From an uncultured Gemella sp. (GTDB taxonomy: Bacteria > Bacillota > Bacilli > Staphylococcales > Gemellaceae): DNA of 21,395 nucleotides. Shown one piece after another: positions 1-8,156 of the stretch (positions are counted from its first letter, which is position 1; every line of letters begins with the position of its first letter). The DNA lies in the NCBI RefSeq assembly GCF_900766305.1, contig NZ_CAAFUZ010000001.1:1-21395 (forward strand). Direction: 5' to 3'. Under the pieces are notes generated by a model. It was not told where the DNA came from and did not search any database. It was given only the letters and a program-made list of their open reading frames with translations. Made by a program: the position numbers and the translations under genes.

Positions 1-58
1 AGGTATAATCATCTCTTAATACTACTGATGCTTTAGTCATAAGGCTTATTTTTTTTGA

Positions 59-104
59 AAAACGACCAAAACATCAATATGTTCATTGATATTTTGGTCG
101 TTTT
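59..104. terminator. Long stem-loop, probable bidirectional terminator
   Basis: Arms 59-78 and 85-104 pair over 20 bp with one G-U, around a 6-nt loop. The stem is flanked by T-rich sequence on one side and A-rich on the other, so it could end transcription from either direction. The gene it would serve lies left of the window. Confidence 0.7.
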
Positions 105-116
105 GTCAACAATCTG

Positions 117-156
117 AGATGATAGAAGAAATTTCTTCTATCATCTTTTGTTTTTA
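117..156 (+). terminator. Perfect palindrome followed by a T-rich tract
   Basis: Bases 117-131 and 132-146 are exact reverse complements (15 bp each arm, no spacer), followed by a T-rich run to 156. This fits an intrinsic terminator stacked 13 bp after the hairpin at 59-104. The promoter of the next operon starts about 13 bp downstream. Confidence 0.65.
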
Positions 157-168
157 TTACTATTGTTT

Positions 169-197
169 TTGACATTAAGTTAAAGCAATGGTATTAT
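169..197 (+). promoter_or_regulatory. Sigma-A-type promoter of the ABC-like/TerC operon
   Basis: Consensus -35 TTGACA (169-174), a 17-bp spacer and -10 TATTAT (192-197); a second TATAAT overlaps at 195-200. The roughly 80-nt leader carries a weak 7-bp inverted repeat (239-245 with 260-266) followed by a T run, just upstream of the ribosome site AGGAG (273-277). I see no riboswitch-like core in it. Confidence 0.7.
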
Positions 198-282
198 AAT
201 AAGATATAATCTAATATTTAAAGAGATAAAATGAATATAATAACAGAAAATTACACTAATGTTATTTTTTATAGGAGAAATA

Positions 283-1125
283 ATGGTTTTAGAATTTAAA
301 GAATATACAAAAAAAATAAAAAGAGATACGATATTAGAACTTGATTTCAGAGTTGAAACAGGAGAAATATTAACTATTGTTAATAATAGTTCTGCAAGTT
401 TAGAACTATTAAAAGATTCATTTAGACAAAGGACGAAGTTTAAAGGTGAGATTCTTTTTGATGGTGAGAATATAAATAATCAGAGACTTTTATTTGCTAA
501 AGATTTTGGATTTTACAATGATTTATCATTATTAAAAAATTTGAAAAAAGCATTATCTCTATTTAGTATAAAAGCTATTGAAGAAGAGTTAGTAGGAGAC
601 TTAGAATTTTTAAACTTAGATGCTAGTAGAAAATATAAAGATTTAGAATCAAATGAAGTGACAAAATTTCATATTTTATTTTCAATTTTAGTAGATCAAA
701 ATGTATTAATCGTTGATAACACGGAAGAGAGTTTAACTACTGAAGATAAAGAGGAGATAAGTGAGTTAATTCTTGATAAATCAAATAATGCAAATGTAAT
801 TATCTTAGATACAATGCTTAATAGCTTTAATAGTATTGCTGATAAAGTTTTAGTTATTACTGATGGAATTAAATCATACTTCGGAAATTTAGAAGACTTA
901 TTAATATTAAAACAACTTACGGCTATAAATGTTTCTAGTCAAGAAAATCTAGATGAAATTTTAGAAGGGCATCAATTTACTATTTATCACAATAATGAAA
1001 TAGTAGTAAGAGAAGAAGTTCTTGAAGAAGTAGTTTATGCTTTATTGAAAAATAACATAGAAGTATTTCAAATTCGTAATCTAGGTGAAAAAATTAAATT
1101 ATATGAGGGCGAGGCTGATCTATAA
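283..1125 (+). CDS. Degenerate ABC ATPase-like protein (probable pseudo-ATPase)
   Basis: A 280-residue soluble protein with the order of parts of an ABC transporter ATPase but none of the active motifs. Counting from Met 283, the Walker A stretch 33-43 aligns with GPSGAGKST, but Gly becomes Asn/Ser and the Lys-Ser/Thr becomes Leu-Glu-Leu. The signature LSGGQ reads LESNE (121-125). Walker B keeps Asp145 but the catalytic Glu is Asn146. The switch His is replaced in the ILDT stretch near 174-177. The ABC-like order and the C-terminal extension remain. ATG 283 is chosen over ATG 259 because AGGAG lies 5 nt upstream of it. The stop overlaps the next start (TAATG), so the two are translationally coupled. 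It probably acts as a non-hydrolysing partner of the membrane protein downstream; the actual role is unknown. The frame is intact, so this is not an obvious decaying pseudogene. Confidence 0.8.
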   Translation: MVLEFKEYTKKIKRDTILELDFRVETGEILTIVNNSSASLELLKDSFRQRTKFKGEILFDGENINNQRLLFAKDFGFYNDLSLLKNLKKALSLFSIKAIEEELVGDLEFLNLDASRKYKDLESNEVTKFHILFSILVDQNVLIVDNTEESLTTEDKEEISELILDKSNNANVIILDTMLNSFNSIADKVLVITDGIKSYFGNLEDLLILKQLTAINVSSQENLDEILEGHQFTIYHNNEIVVREEVLEEVVYALLKNNIEVFQIRNLGEKIKLYEGEADL

Positions 1126-1886
1126 TGTTGTTCGCATTAGAATTCGGAAAGTTATTTAGACGTAAATTTAATTATTTATTTATAATTATATTATCGATAA
1201 TTAACTTTGCATTTGTATATAAACTAGATACGTTAGCTACGTTTTATGATAAGTCAATATTAGATATTATATTTTCAATAATTCTTAAAGTAAATATGGT
1301 AATTGTAATTTTTATAATGGGATTAAATTACATATTTTCATATAGAGAAGATTATATTTCAAAAGTAAATGTACTTTTAGAAATAAGAAAAAAGAAAACT
1401 GTGCGTGATATATTCTCTATTTTAGCAAATTTAATTTATTTTTTAGTTTACTATGTTATAGTAATTGCATGCTTCATAGGAATAATATTCTTACGAAAAA
1501 GAAATATTTTTGAAGAGTTAAAAACATTAATGTTGAATGTTAATACAGCAGGATCATATGCTGCGATGCTAGTTTTATTATTCGTGTTTGCTAACCTTAT
1601 TTTCTTATTAGCATTAACACTATTTAATAACACAAACTTGGCAATTTCTTTCTCACTTTTATATTTTATAGGAGGAGAAGTTATAGCAAATATGATAAAA
1701 TCTAGATTTTCTGTACCAGCAGAAAGAGTAGATAATAGTGTATTAACTATCTTTACTAAATCTTTTAATCTATTAAATCAGAATATTACTTTTAATCTAG
1801 GTAACTTTTTACCGCTAGCATTAAACATGTTAGGATTAATCGTAGTTATAGTTATTGTTAGATTAATGAAAAAAATAATAGGATAG
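1125..1886 (+). CDS. ABC-2-like membrane protein, about six helices
   Basis: A 253-residue very hydrophobic protein with about six predicted membrane segments, near residues 15-33, 50-71, 96-122, 147-170, 174-190 and 228-250. A short basic N-terminus (FRRK) precedes the first helix, as in ABC-2 type permeases partnered with CcmA/BcrA-like ATPases. The start overlaps the stop of the ABC-like gene by one base (TAATG), which argues that the two proteins form a complex. No substrate can be read from the sequence. Because its cognate ATPase-like partner lacks catalytic motifs, it may not be an active pump; a sensory, scaffold or immunity-like role is possible but unproven. Confidence 0.7.
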   Translation: MLFALEFGKLFRRKFNYLFIIILSIINFAFVYKLDTLATFYDKSILDIIFSIILKVNMVIVIFIMGLNYIFSYREDYISKVNVLLEIRKKKTVRDIFSILANLIYFLVYYVIVIACFIGIIFLRKRNIFEELKTLMLNVNTAGSYAAMLVLLFVFANLIFLLALTLFNNTNLAISFSLLYFIGGEVIANMIKSRFSVPAERVDNSVLTIFTKSFNLLNQNITFNLGNFLPLALNMLGLIVVIVIVRLMKKIIG

Positions 1887-1898
1887 AAGGAGATTAGA

Positions 1899-2663
1899 AT
1901 GGATACACAGATACTAATTCAATATGTGATAGTATTATTGAGTTTAATACTTTTAGAAGGATTACTTTCAGCAGATAATGCTATTGTCTTAGCTGTTATG
2001 GTTAGACATTTGCCACCTAAAGAACAAAAGCATGCATTGATGTACGGTCTTGCAGGAGCATTGGTATTTAGAATAATAGCGATTTTCTTAATTACAATAT
2101 TAGCGCAGTATTGGGAAATCCAAGTTTTAGGTGGTTTGTACTTGTTATATATGGCAGGTGCACATATTAAAGAATTTTTCGATAAGAGAAAACAAGGGGA
2201 TGAAACTGAAGAGATTGCTGAACCTAAAAAACAAAGTGGTTTCTGGGCGACTGTAATTAAAGTTGAGCTTACTGACATAGCTTTTGCGATTGATTCAATT
2301 TTAGCCGCTGTAGCGATTGCCATCACACTACCGCATATTTCTGAAACATCAATTGGAGGTATCAACCTTGGTCAGTTTTCAGTAATGGTAATAGGTGGAT
2401 TTGTAGGTGTAGTGATTATGCGTTATGCTGCTAATATATTCATCAAAGTTTTAGAAACTAAACCAGGGTTAGAAATTGCTGCCTTCCTGATCGTAGGATG
2501 GGTTGGTATTAAGTTATTTGTTATAGCTGCTGCTCATGAAAAATTAGGGCTTATCCCACATGAATTCCCACATTCAACACTTTGGACTGTTATTTTCTGG
2601 GTGGTATTACTTGGATTATTAGTGTGGGGAGTATTAGTTTCAAAAAGATTCGAAAATAAATAG
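1899..2663 (+). CDS. TerC family membrane protein (MeeF/MeeY-like, probable Mn2+ exporter)
   Basis: A 254-residue polytopic membrane protein of the TerC family. The family acid motifs are visible: Glu20 with SADNA (Asp26, Asn27) in the first helix, and E123-L-T-D126 followed by Asp132 in the second conserved helix. Length and motifs match Bacillus subtilis YceF/YkoY (MeeF/MeeY), which export Mn2+ and help metalate secreted enzymes; that function is transferred by family. It starts 12 bp after the membrane gene, with AAGGAG at 1887-1892, so it is cotranscribed with the degenerate ABC pair. A hairpin follows at 2673-2702. Confidence 0.88.
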   Translation: MDTQILIQYVIVLLSLILLEGLLSADNAIVLAVMVRHLPPKEQKHALMYGLAGALVFRIIAIFLITILAQYWEIQVLGGLYLLYMAGAHIKEFFDKRKQGDETEEIAEPKKQSGFWATVIKVELTDIAFAIDSILAAVAIAITLPHISETSIGGINLGQFSVMVIGGFVGVVIMRYAANIFIKVLETKPGLEIAAFLIVGWVGIKLFVIAAAHEKLGLIPHEFPHSTLWTVIFWVVLLGLLVWGVLVSKRFENK

Positions 2664-2672
2664 TATTTTAGA

Positions 2673-2702
2673 AGAGATGGTATGTATATATCGTCTCTTT
2701 TT
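2673..2702 (+). terminator. Intrinsic terminator after the TerC gene
   Basis: AGAGATG (2673-2679) pairs with CGTCTCT (2692-2698) with one wobble, and a T run follows to 2702. Confidence 0.7.
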
Positions 2703-2727
2703 AGTATTTGTATGTTTCTTATTTTCA

Positions 2728-2756
2728 TATACACAAATTAATATCTATGATATAAT
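2728..2756 (+). promoter_or_regulatory. Extended -10 promoter of rqcH
   Basis: -10 TATAAT (2751-2756) is preceded by TG one base upstream (2748-2749), with a weaker -35 TATACA (2728-2733) at 17 bp. It follows the terC terminator and lies about 35 bp before the rqcH start codon. Confidence 0.65.
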
Positions 2757-2791
2757 TTAAAATTATATATTAAAATACAAGGAGGATAAAA

Positions 2792-4450
2792 ATGGCATTT
2801 GATGGTTTTTTCATAAGAAAAATGGTGAAAGAATTAGAAGAAAATATATTGAATGGTCGTATAAATAAAATAAATAATTTATCGACAGATGAATTTGTAT
2901 TTTCTGTTAGAAAAGGAAAGAATTTAAAATTGTTTTTATCTGCAAATTCAAGTGCATCTAGAATACAGTTAACAAATAATAGTTTTGAAAATCCTTCAAC
3001 ACCTTCGAATTTTTGTTCGGTACTAAGAAAGTACTTAACAGGTGGAATAATATTAGAGATTAATCAAGTTAATAATGACCGAATAGTAATTTTTAAAATT
3101 AAAAACTTTGATGATTTAGGATATGAAAAGTATTATTATCTAATTTCAGAATTAATGGGCAAACACTCAAATATAATATTAACTAATGAAGATAATATTA
3201 TCTTAGAGTCTTTAAAAAATAGCTACAGTCTTGAGTATAAGAGATCAACTATATCTAATATGGAATATACTCTTCCTCCAACAGCTGAAAAAATTAATCC
3301 TTTTGACTTTAGTCGCTATAGTGATATCGAGTTTTCTATTGATGATAAGAAATTCTTAATGAAAAGCTTCTACGGTGTTTCAGCATTACTGAATAATTAT
3401 TTTGAAAAAAATTCGCAAGAAGATTTGAAAAATTCATTTATTAGTTTTTGTAAAGAATTCGATAATTATTTTAAACCCGTTTTATTAGAAGAAAATAATA
3501 AGAAGGATTTTTATTTCTTTGGAGTTAAAGAATATAGTAAAGATTTTGAATCATTATCACAATTACTAGATTATTATTATATGGACATAGCGAGAGAGTC
3601 AATAAATAAAAATACTGACAAAAAGCTTTTTAATTTTGTTAATTCTAAAATAAATAGATTAAATAAGAAAATTGATATATTAGAAGAAGAACTTGAGCAG
3701 GCTAATAGTAGAGACGATTATAAGTTAAAAGGACAGTTACTGATTTCTAATATTTATATGTTTAAAAAAGAAATTCCAGAAAAAGTGACGTTACAGAATT
3801 TTTATAGTGAAGATTTATCGGATATAGAAATAGAATTAGATCCAAACTTAACTATTGAGAAAAACTCTGAGAAGTACTTTAATTTATATAAAAAAAATAA
3901 AAGAACTATTGAGAATTTGATTGAACAAATAGAGATTGCCAAACAGGATTTAGGATATTTTGAGACTATAAAATTCCAAATAGAAAATGCAGATAAAACG
4001 GACATAGCAGAAATCAAAGAAGAATTGATTGCTAATGGAATACTAAAAGAAAAGATTAAGGTTAATAAGAAAAAGAATAAGAGTAATTATTTTGTAATTA
4101 ATCATAATGGTACGTCTATTTATGTCGGAAAAAATAATCTCCAGAATGATGCTATTACTAATAAATTAGCAAGACGAGATTATCTATGGTTTCATGCTAA
4201 AGATATTCCTGGTAGTCACGTGGTAATTTTTGATAATAATCCTAGCGAAGAGACAATAGAGATTGCATCGATGTTAGCTGCCTATTATTCTAAGTTTAAA
4301 AATGAAGAGTATGTTAATGTTGATAGAACGTTAATTAAAAATGTAAAAAAAATATCTGGTGCTAAACCGGGCTTAGTAACTTACACTGGACAAAAAACGG
4401 TTAAACAAAAAATTGATAAAGATCTTATAGGTGAGCTTTTAATAAAATAA
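2792..4450 (+). CDS. rqcH: Ribosome quality control factor RqcH (Rqc2/NFACT family, FbpA-like)
   Basis: A 552-residue NFACT protein, slightly shorter than B. subtilis RqcH (about 570). The N-terminal NFACT-N domain starts MAFDGFFIRKM and carries Asp96-Arg97, at the position of the DR motif needed to recruit Ala-tRNA. A central helical, coiled-coil region spans about residues 270-410. A C-terminal NFACT-R domain contains the W466-F-H-A-K-D segment. In Bacillota, RqcH binds 50S subunits obstructed by peptidyl-tRNA and adds C-terminal alanine tails to mark stalled chains for ClpXP. Older annotations call this family fibronectin-binding protein. A strong AAGGAGG precedes the ATG. No terminator separates it from azlC 30 nt downstream. 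Confidence 0.93.
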   Translation: MAFDGFFIRKMVKELEENILNGRINKINNLSTDEFVFSVRKGKNLKLFLSANSSASRIQLTNNSFENPSTPSNFCSVLRKYLTGGIILEINQVNNDRIVIFKIKNFDDLGYEKYYYLISELMGKHSNIILTNEDNIILESLKNSYSLEYKRSTISNMEYTLPPTAEKINPFDFSRYSDIEFSIDDKKFLMKSFYGVSALLNNYFEKNSQEDLKNSFISFCKEFDNYFKPVLLEENNKKDFYFFGVKEYSKDFESLSQLLDYYYMDIARESINKNTDKKLFNFVNSKINRLNKKIDILEEELEQANSRDDYKLKGQLLISNIYMFKKEIPEKVTLQNFYSEDLSDIEIELDPNLTIEKNSEKYFNLYKKNKRTIENLIEQIEIAKQDLGYFETIKFQIENADKTDIAEIKEELIANGILKEKIKVNKKKNKSNYFVINHNGTSIYVGKNNLQNDAITNKLARRDYLWFHAKDIPGSHVVIFDNNPSEETIEIASMLAAYYSKFKNEEYVNVDRTLIKNVKKISGAKPGLVTYTGQKTVKQKIDKDLIGELLIK

Positions 4451-4480
4451 AACAATTAAATAGTTAAGGAAGGTGAATAT

Positions 4481-5188
4481 ATGAATGATAAATTAGATAT
4501 AAAGACTGCAATAAAGGATACATTACCTACAGTTTTTGGATATATTGGAATAGGTTTGGCATTTGGTATCATAGCAAGTTCAGCTGGTTTTAATCCTCTC
4601 GTTGTCGGAGCGATGTCGTTATTCATATACGCAGGGGGTGCACAATTTATAACTGTAAGTATGCTTTCTAGCGGCTTTCCAATACTTTCAATTATCCTTG
4701 CAACTTTTTTAATTAATTCAAGAATGATATTAATGAGTATGGCAACAGCTCCGTTTTTCAAACGATATAGTGTATGGAAGAATATTGTAATTGGTACTTT
4801 TTTAACTGATGAGAGTTTTGCTTTAGGAATGAATAAACAAAACTATACTAATGGAAGGCTGACTTACGAATGGTTCAATACTGCAAACTTAGTATCTTAT
4901 TTTACATGGGCGCTATCATCAGTTGCAGGAGCATTATTAGGTGGAATAGTTAAGGATCCTAAGGCATTAGGATTAGATTTTGCTTTAGTAGCAATGTTTA
5001 TAGGATTATTGTATTTACAGGTTATTTCAGATTTTACTATTAAGAAAAAAGTGCAGTTTCTTGTGATTGTTGTTGTGTTTTTCTTAGTATATTTTGGAAT
5101 GATTATTATCCCAAGCAATGTATTGATTATAGTGGTTACTTTAATAGGATGTGCGATAGGAGTGGTGTTGAAAAATGTTATCTACTAA
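4481..5188 (+). CDS. azlC: AzlC family branched-chain amino acid exporter, large subunit
   Basis: A 235-residue polytopic inner-membrane protein of the AzlC family. It shows the family N-terminal segment (DTLPTVFGYIGIGLAFGI) and the GGAQFI and NSRMILMS motifs. With AzlD it forms a two-part exporter of branched-chain amino acids or their analogues; in B. subtilis azlC mutants resist 4-azaleucine. The start is supported by AAGGAAGG, 10-17 nt upstream. Its 3' end overlaps azlD by 14 bp, the usual coupled arrangement. It lies 30 nt behind rqcH with no visible promoter, so it may be expressed from the rqcH promoter. Confidence 0.9.
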   Translation: MNDKLDIKTAIKDTLPTVFGYIGIGLAFGIIASSAGFNPLVVGAMSLFIYAGGAQFITVSMLSSGFPILSIILATFLINSRMILMSMATAPFFKRYSVWKNIVIGTFLTDESFALGMNKQNYTNGRLTYEWFNTANLVSYFTWALSSVAGALLGGIVKDPKALGLDFALVAMFIGLLYLQVISDFTIKKKVQFLVIVVVFFLVYFGMIIIPSNVLIIVVTLIGCAIGVVLKNVIY

Positions 5189-5501
5189 CTATATAATATT
5201 AACAATAATAGGATGTACAATTGTGACTTGGTTATCTAGGGTACTTCCATTTGTACTATTGAAGAAATTCGATTTACCTAAGCCAATAATAGAGTATCTA
5301 AGTTTTGTACCGATTGTAATAATGTCAGCTCTATGGTTTGATAGCCTATTTATTCAAAAGATCGGAGAGTTTCCTCAGATTAATTATGAAAATCTACTTG
5401 CTTCTCTACCTACTGTATTAAGTGCAATCATTTCAAAAAGTCTCTTGGTGATAGTTGTGGTAGGAATAATTTCATTAGCAATCATCAGACTTGTATTTTA
5501 A
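5175..5501 (+). CDS. azlD: AzlD family branched-chain amino acid exporter, small subunit
   Basis: A 108-residue protein with about four membrane helices and the AzlD signature region TWLSRVLPFVLLKKF near the N-terminus. Normal length for the family. The ATG lies inside the last codons of azlC, with AGGAG at 5158-5162, so translation is coupled. It is the obligate partner of AzlC. No convincing terminator follows; an AT-only 6-bp stem at 5507-5521 lacks a T run. Confidence 0.9.
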   Translation: MLSTNYIILTIIGCTIVTWLSRVLPFVLLKKFDLPKPIIEYLSFVPIVIMSALWFDSLFIQKIGEFPQINYENLLASLPTVLSAIISKSLLVIVVVGIISLAIIRLVF

Positions 5502-5542
5502 AAATAAAAATTAAGAATTTTAAGAAAATATTATCGAATTAA

Positions 5543-6256
<714 letters not shown>

Positions 6257-6265
6257 GAGAAAAAA

Positions 6266-6463
6266 ATGTTATATCCAAAATTAGACGTATTAAAATCAAA
6301 AGTAAATTCAAAATATATGCTAGTGTCATTAGCAAGTAAAAGAGCAAGAGAACTATTTGCAAATCCTGAAACAAGCAAACTAGATAAATACACTTCTCAT
6401 AAAGAAGTTGGTAAAGCATTAGAGGAAATTGCTGAAGGTAAAATTTCTGTATTAGAAAAATAG
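6266..6463 (+). CDS. rpoZ: RNA polymerase omega subunit
   Basis: A 65-residue protein with the omega-family layout: MLYPKLDVLKSKVNSKY at the N-terminus, the SKRAREL helix, and a KEVGKALEEIAEGKI tail. Omega binds the beta-prime subunit and assists assembly of RNA polymerase. The ribosome site AGGAG (6255-6259) overlaps the gmk stop codon. No terminator is visible after it; the rnpB promoter begins 12 bp later, so read-through into rnpB is possible. Confidence 0.94.
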   Translation: MLYPKLDVLKSKVNSKYMLVSLASKRARELFANPETSKLDKYTSHKEVGKALEEIAEGKISVLEK

Positions 6464-6475
6464 TTTAGATTATTG

Positions 6476-6504
6476 TTTACAAAATGTTATTTTTAGTGTA
6501 AAGT
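6476..6504 (+). promoter_or_regulatory. Promoter of rnpB
   Basis: -35 TTTACA (6476-6481), 17-bp spacer, -10 TAAAGT (6499-6504). The predicted start near 6511 agrees with the 5' end of the RNase P RNA deduced from the P1 helix (6514). Confidence 0.55.
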
Positions 6505-6513
6505 AATATAAGT

Positions 6514-6905
6514 GTTTTTCTTTGAGTGATCGCGGCAGAAATGCTGAGGAAAGTCCATACTCACACAGGCTGAGATGCCTGTAGTGTTCAACGCTAAACG
6601 AAAAAATAAGTTTAGGCACCTTATGGTGACGGCAGAAAATATGACCTAAGTAGTTTTCTATATGGTTATATGTCTTGAAAGTGCCACAGTGACGGAGTTC
6701 TTATAGAAATATAAGAAGTGGAACGCGGTAAACCCCTTGAGTGAGCAATTCAAATTTTGGTAGAAGCACTTATTCCGCAGAAATGAATGTAGGAATAGGA
6801 AATATGTATATATTTAGACAGATGATCACAGCTATTTTTACGAGAGTAGACTAGTCTCGTTTGAGTAAGATAGATACAGAATATGGCTTATGATAAGAAA
6901 AACAA
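6514..6905 (+). ncRNA. rnpB: RNase P RNA (Bacillota type)
   Basis: Catalytic RNA that trims the 5' leader of pre-tRNAs. Helix P1 is visible as GTTTTTCTT (6514-6522) pairing with AAGAAAAAC (6895-6903). The universal blocks are in order: GAGGAAAGTCC near 6544, the CACAGTGACGGAGTT and TGGAACGCGGTAAACCCC segments (about 6684-6736), CAAATTTTGG near 6751, and ACAGAATATGGCTTA (about 6877-6891). Helix P3 is reduced to a 5-bp stem with a GAAA loop (CGGCA/TGCTG), much shorter than in B. subtilis. The RNA is about 390 nt, normal for type B. The 3' end is set by P1 and the terminator that follows. Confidence 0.95.
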
Positions 6906-6914
6906 CTAGTTCTA

Positions 6915-6939
6915 GGGGCTCTTAGGAGCCCCTTTTTTT
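6915..6939 (+). terminator. Terminator of rnpB
   Basis: GGGGCTC (6915-6921) pairs with GAGCCCC (6926-6932) around a 4-nt loop, followed by seven T (6933-6939). The ribosome site AAGGAGG of the next gene starts at the next base (6940). Confidence 0.92.
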
Positions 6940-6951
6940 AAGGAGGAAGAA

Positions 6952-8079
6952 ATGAATTTTAATTTAGTAGCAACAACCCCTATGGGAATTGAAGCAATAG
7001 TAGCTAAAGAAGTGCAAGAATTAGGTTATGAAACAAAAGTAGAAAACGGGAGAGTGTATTATTCAGGAGATAAGAGAGCAATAGTGCGTTCGAACCTATG
7101 GTTAAGATGTGCAGATAGGGTTAAAATCGTAGTTGCACAATTTCCTGCGTATACTTTCGAAGAACTTTTTGAAAAAACTAAAGAAATAGAATGGGATAAA
7201 TATCTTCCAGTAGATGCTAAGTTCCCTGTTGATGGACGAAGTCATAAGTCTACACTATTCAGTGTTTCTGACTGTCAGTCAATCGTTAAGAAAGCAATTG
7301 TTGAAAAAATGAAGAAAAGCTATGGAGTTACAGGGTGGTTAACCGAGACAGGAGCTAGATATAGACTAGAGATTATTATGTTAAATGATATTGCAACTAT
7401 TCTATTAGATACTTCTGGAGATGGGTTACATAAGCGTGGATATCGTGCTAAACAAGGGACAGCTCCATTAAAAGAAACATTAGCAGCAGCGATGGTAAAA
7501 TTAACTAATTGGAAAGGTGAAACACCTTTATATGATTTATTCTGTGGATCGGGAACATTATTAATTGAAGCGGCTATGGCAGCACAAAATATGGCGCCTG
7601 GAATCAATAGAAACTTTGACTTTGAAAAATGGCCATGGATGCCGAAAAGTCTTGTAGATGAAGAAAGAAACAAAGCTGAGGATTTAATAGACTATGATAA
7701 AGAACTAGAATTATATGGTTCTGATATTGATCCTAAGATGATAGCAACTGCTGAAAATAATGCTGAAGAAATTGGATTAGCAGGAGTTATTAAGTTTAAA
7801 CAGATGTCAGTTTTTGACTTTGTAGCGAAGAAAGAAACTGGTTGTGTGATTGCCAACCCACCATATGGAGAACGTTTAGGTGAGAAAAAAGAAGTAGAGG
7901 CGATGTATAAGTTTTTAGGGACTGAACTTAAAAATAAAAAACATTGGTCACTTTACTTATTAACTTCTCATAAAATGTTTGAACATTTATATGGGAAAAA
8001 GGCGACGAAAAGAAGAAAGTTATTTAACGGTTCCATTGAATGTACCTATTATCAATACTGGGGAGAAAAATTAAGATAA
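6952..8079 (+). CDS. THUMP-domain class I rRNA methyltransferase (RlmL/YpsC-like)
   Basis: A 375-residue SAM-dependent RNA methyltransferase. The N-terminal part (about residues 1-160) is a ferredoxin-like plus THUMP RNA-binding region. The C-terminal Rossmann domain carries motif I D195-LFCGSGT and the amino-methylation motif N302-PPYGER. This pairing is typical of the RlmL N2-guanine methyltransferases acting on 23S rRNA and of B. subtilis YpsC, which also lies beside rnpB. The exact target base cannot be read here. The start is fixed by AAGGAGG at 6940-6946. Only the rnpB terminator lies upstream, so expression needs read-through or a promoter inside rnpB. Confidence 0.9.
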   Translation: MNFNLVATTPMGIEAIVAKEVQELGYETKVENGRVYYSGDKRAIVRSNLWLRCADRVKIVVAQFPAYTFEELFEKTKEIEWDKYLPVDAKFPVDGRSHKSTLFSVSDCQSIVKKAIVEKMKKSYGVTGWLTETGARYRLEIIMLNDIATILLDTSGDGLHKRGYRAKQGTAPLKETLAAAMVKLTNWKGETPLYDLFCGSGTLLIEAAMAAQNMAPGINRNFDFEKWPWMPKSLVDEERNKAEDLIDYDKELELYGSDIDPKMIATAENNAEEIGLAGVIKFKQMSVFDFVAKKETGCVIANPPYGERLGEKKEVEAMYKFLGTELKNKKHWSLYLLTSHKMFEHLYGKKATKRRKLFNGSIECTYYQYWGEKLR

Positions 8080-8082
8080 CAT

Positions 8083-8111
8083 TTGACAATTATAAAAATA
8101 TATCATAAAAT
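8083..8111 (+). promoter_or_regulatory. Promoter of the Rrf2-family gene
   Basis: -35 TTGACA (8083-8088), 17-bp spacer, -10 TAAAAT (8106-8111), just after the methyltransferase stop codon. Confidence 0.65.
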
Positions 8112-8156
8112 AAGGATGTAAGTAGAGTTATATTATAAAGAAAAGAGGTTGAGTTT

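Noticed and set aside
197..282. Manganese (yybP-ykoY) riboswitch upstream of the operon containing TerC
   Set aside because: The leader is only about 80 nt, very A/T-rich, and shows none of the conserved paired loops or GC helices of that class.
259..282. Upstream ATG for the ABC-like gene
   Set aside because: No ribosome site before 259, and it lies next to a predicted stem; AGGAG sits at the right distance from ATG 283.
1919..2365. 148-residue open frame on the minus strand inside terC
   Set aside because: It is a shadow of the TerC frame with no ribosome site and no recognisable domain.
5507..5521. Terminator after azlD
   Set aside because: The stem is six A-T pairs with no T run, expected by chance in such AT-rich sequence.
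8089..8156. Shared operator between the Rrf2 promoter and the flavodoxin/tcyP region
   Set aside because: I compared the two by eye and found only short A/T words, nothing beyond chance.
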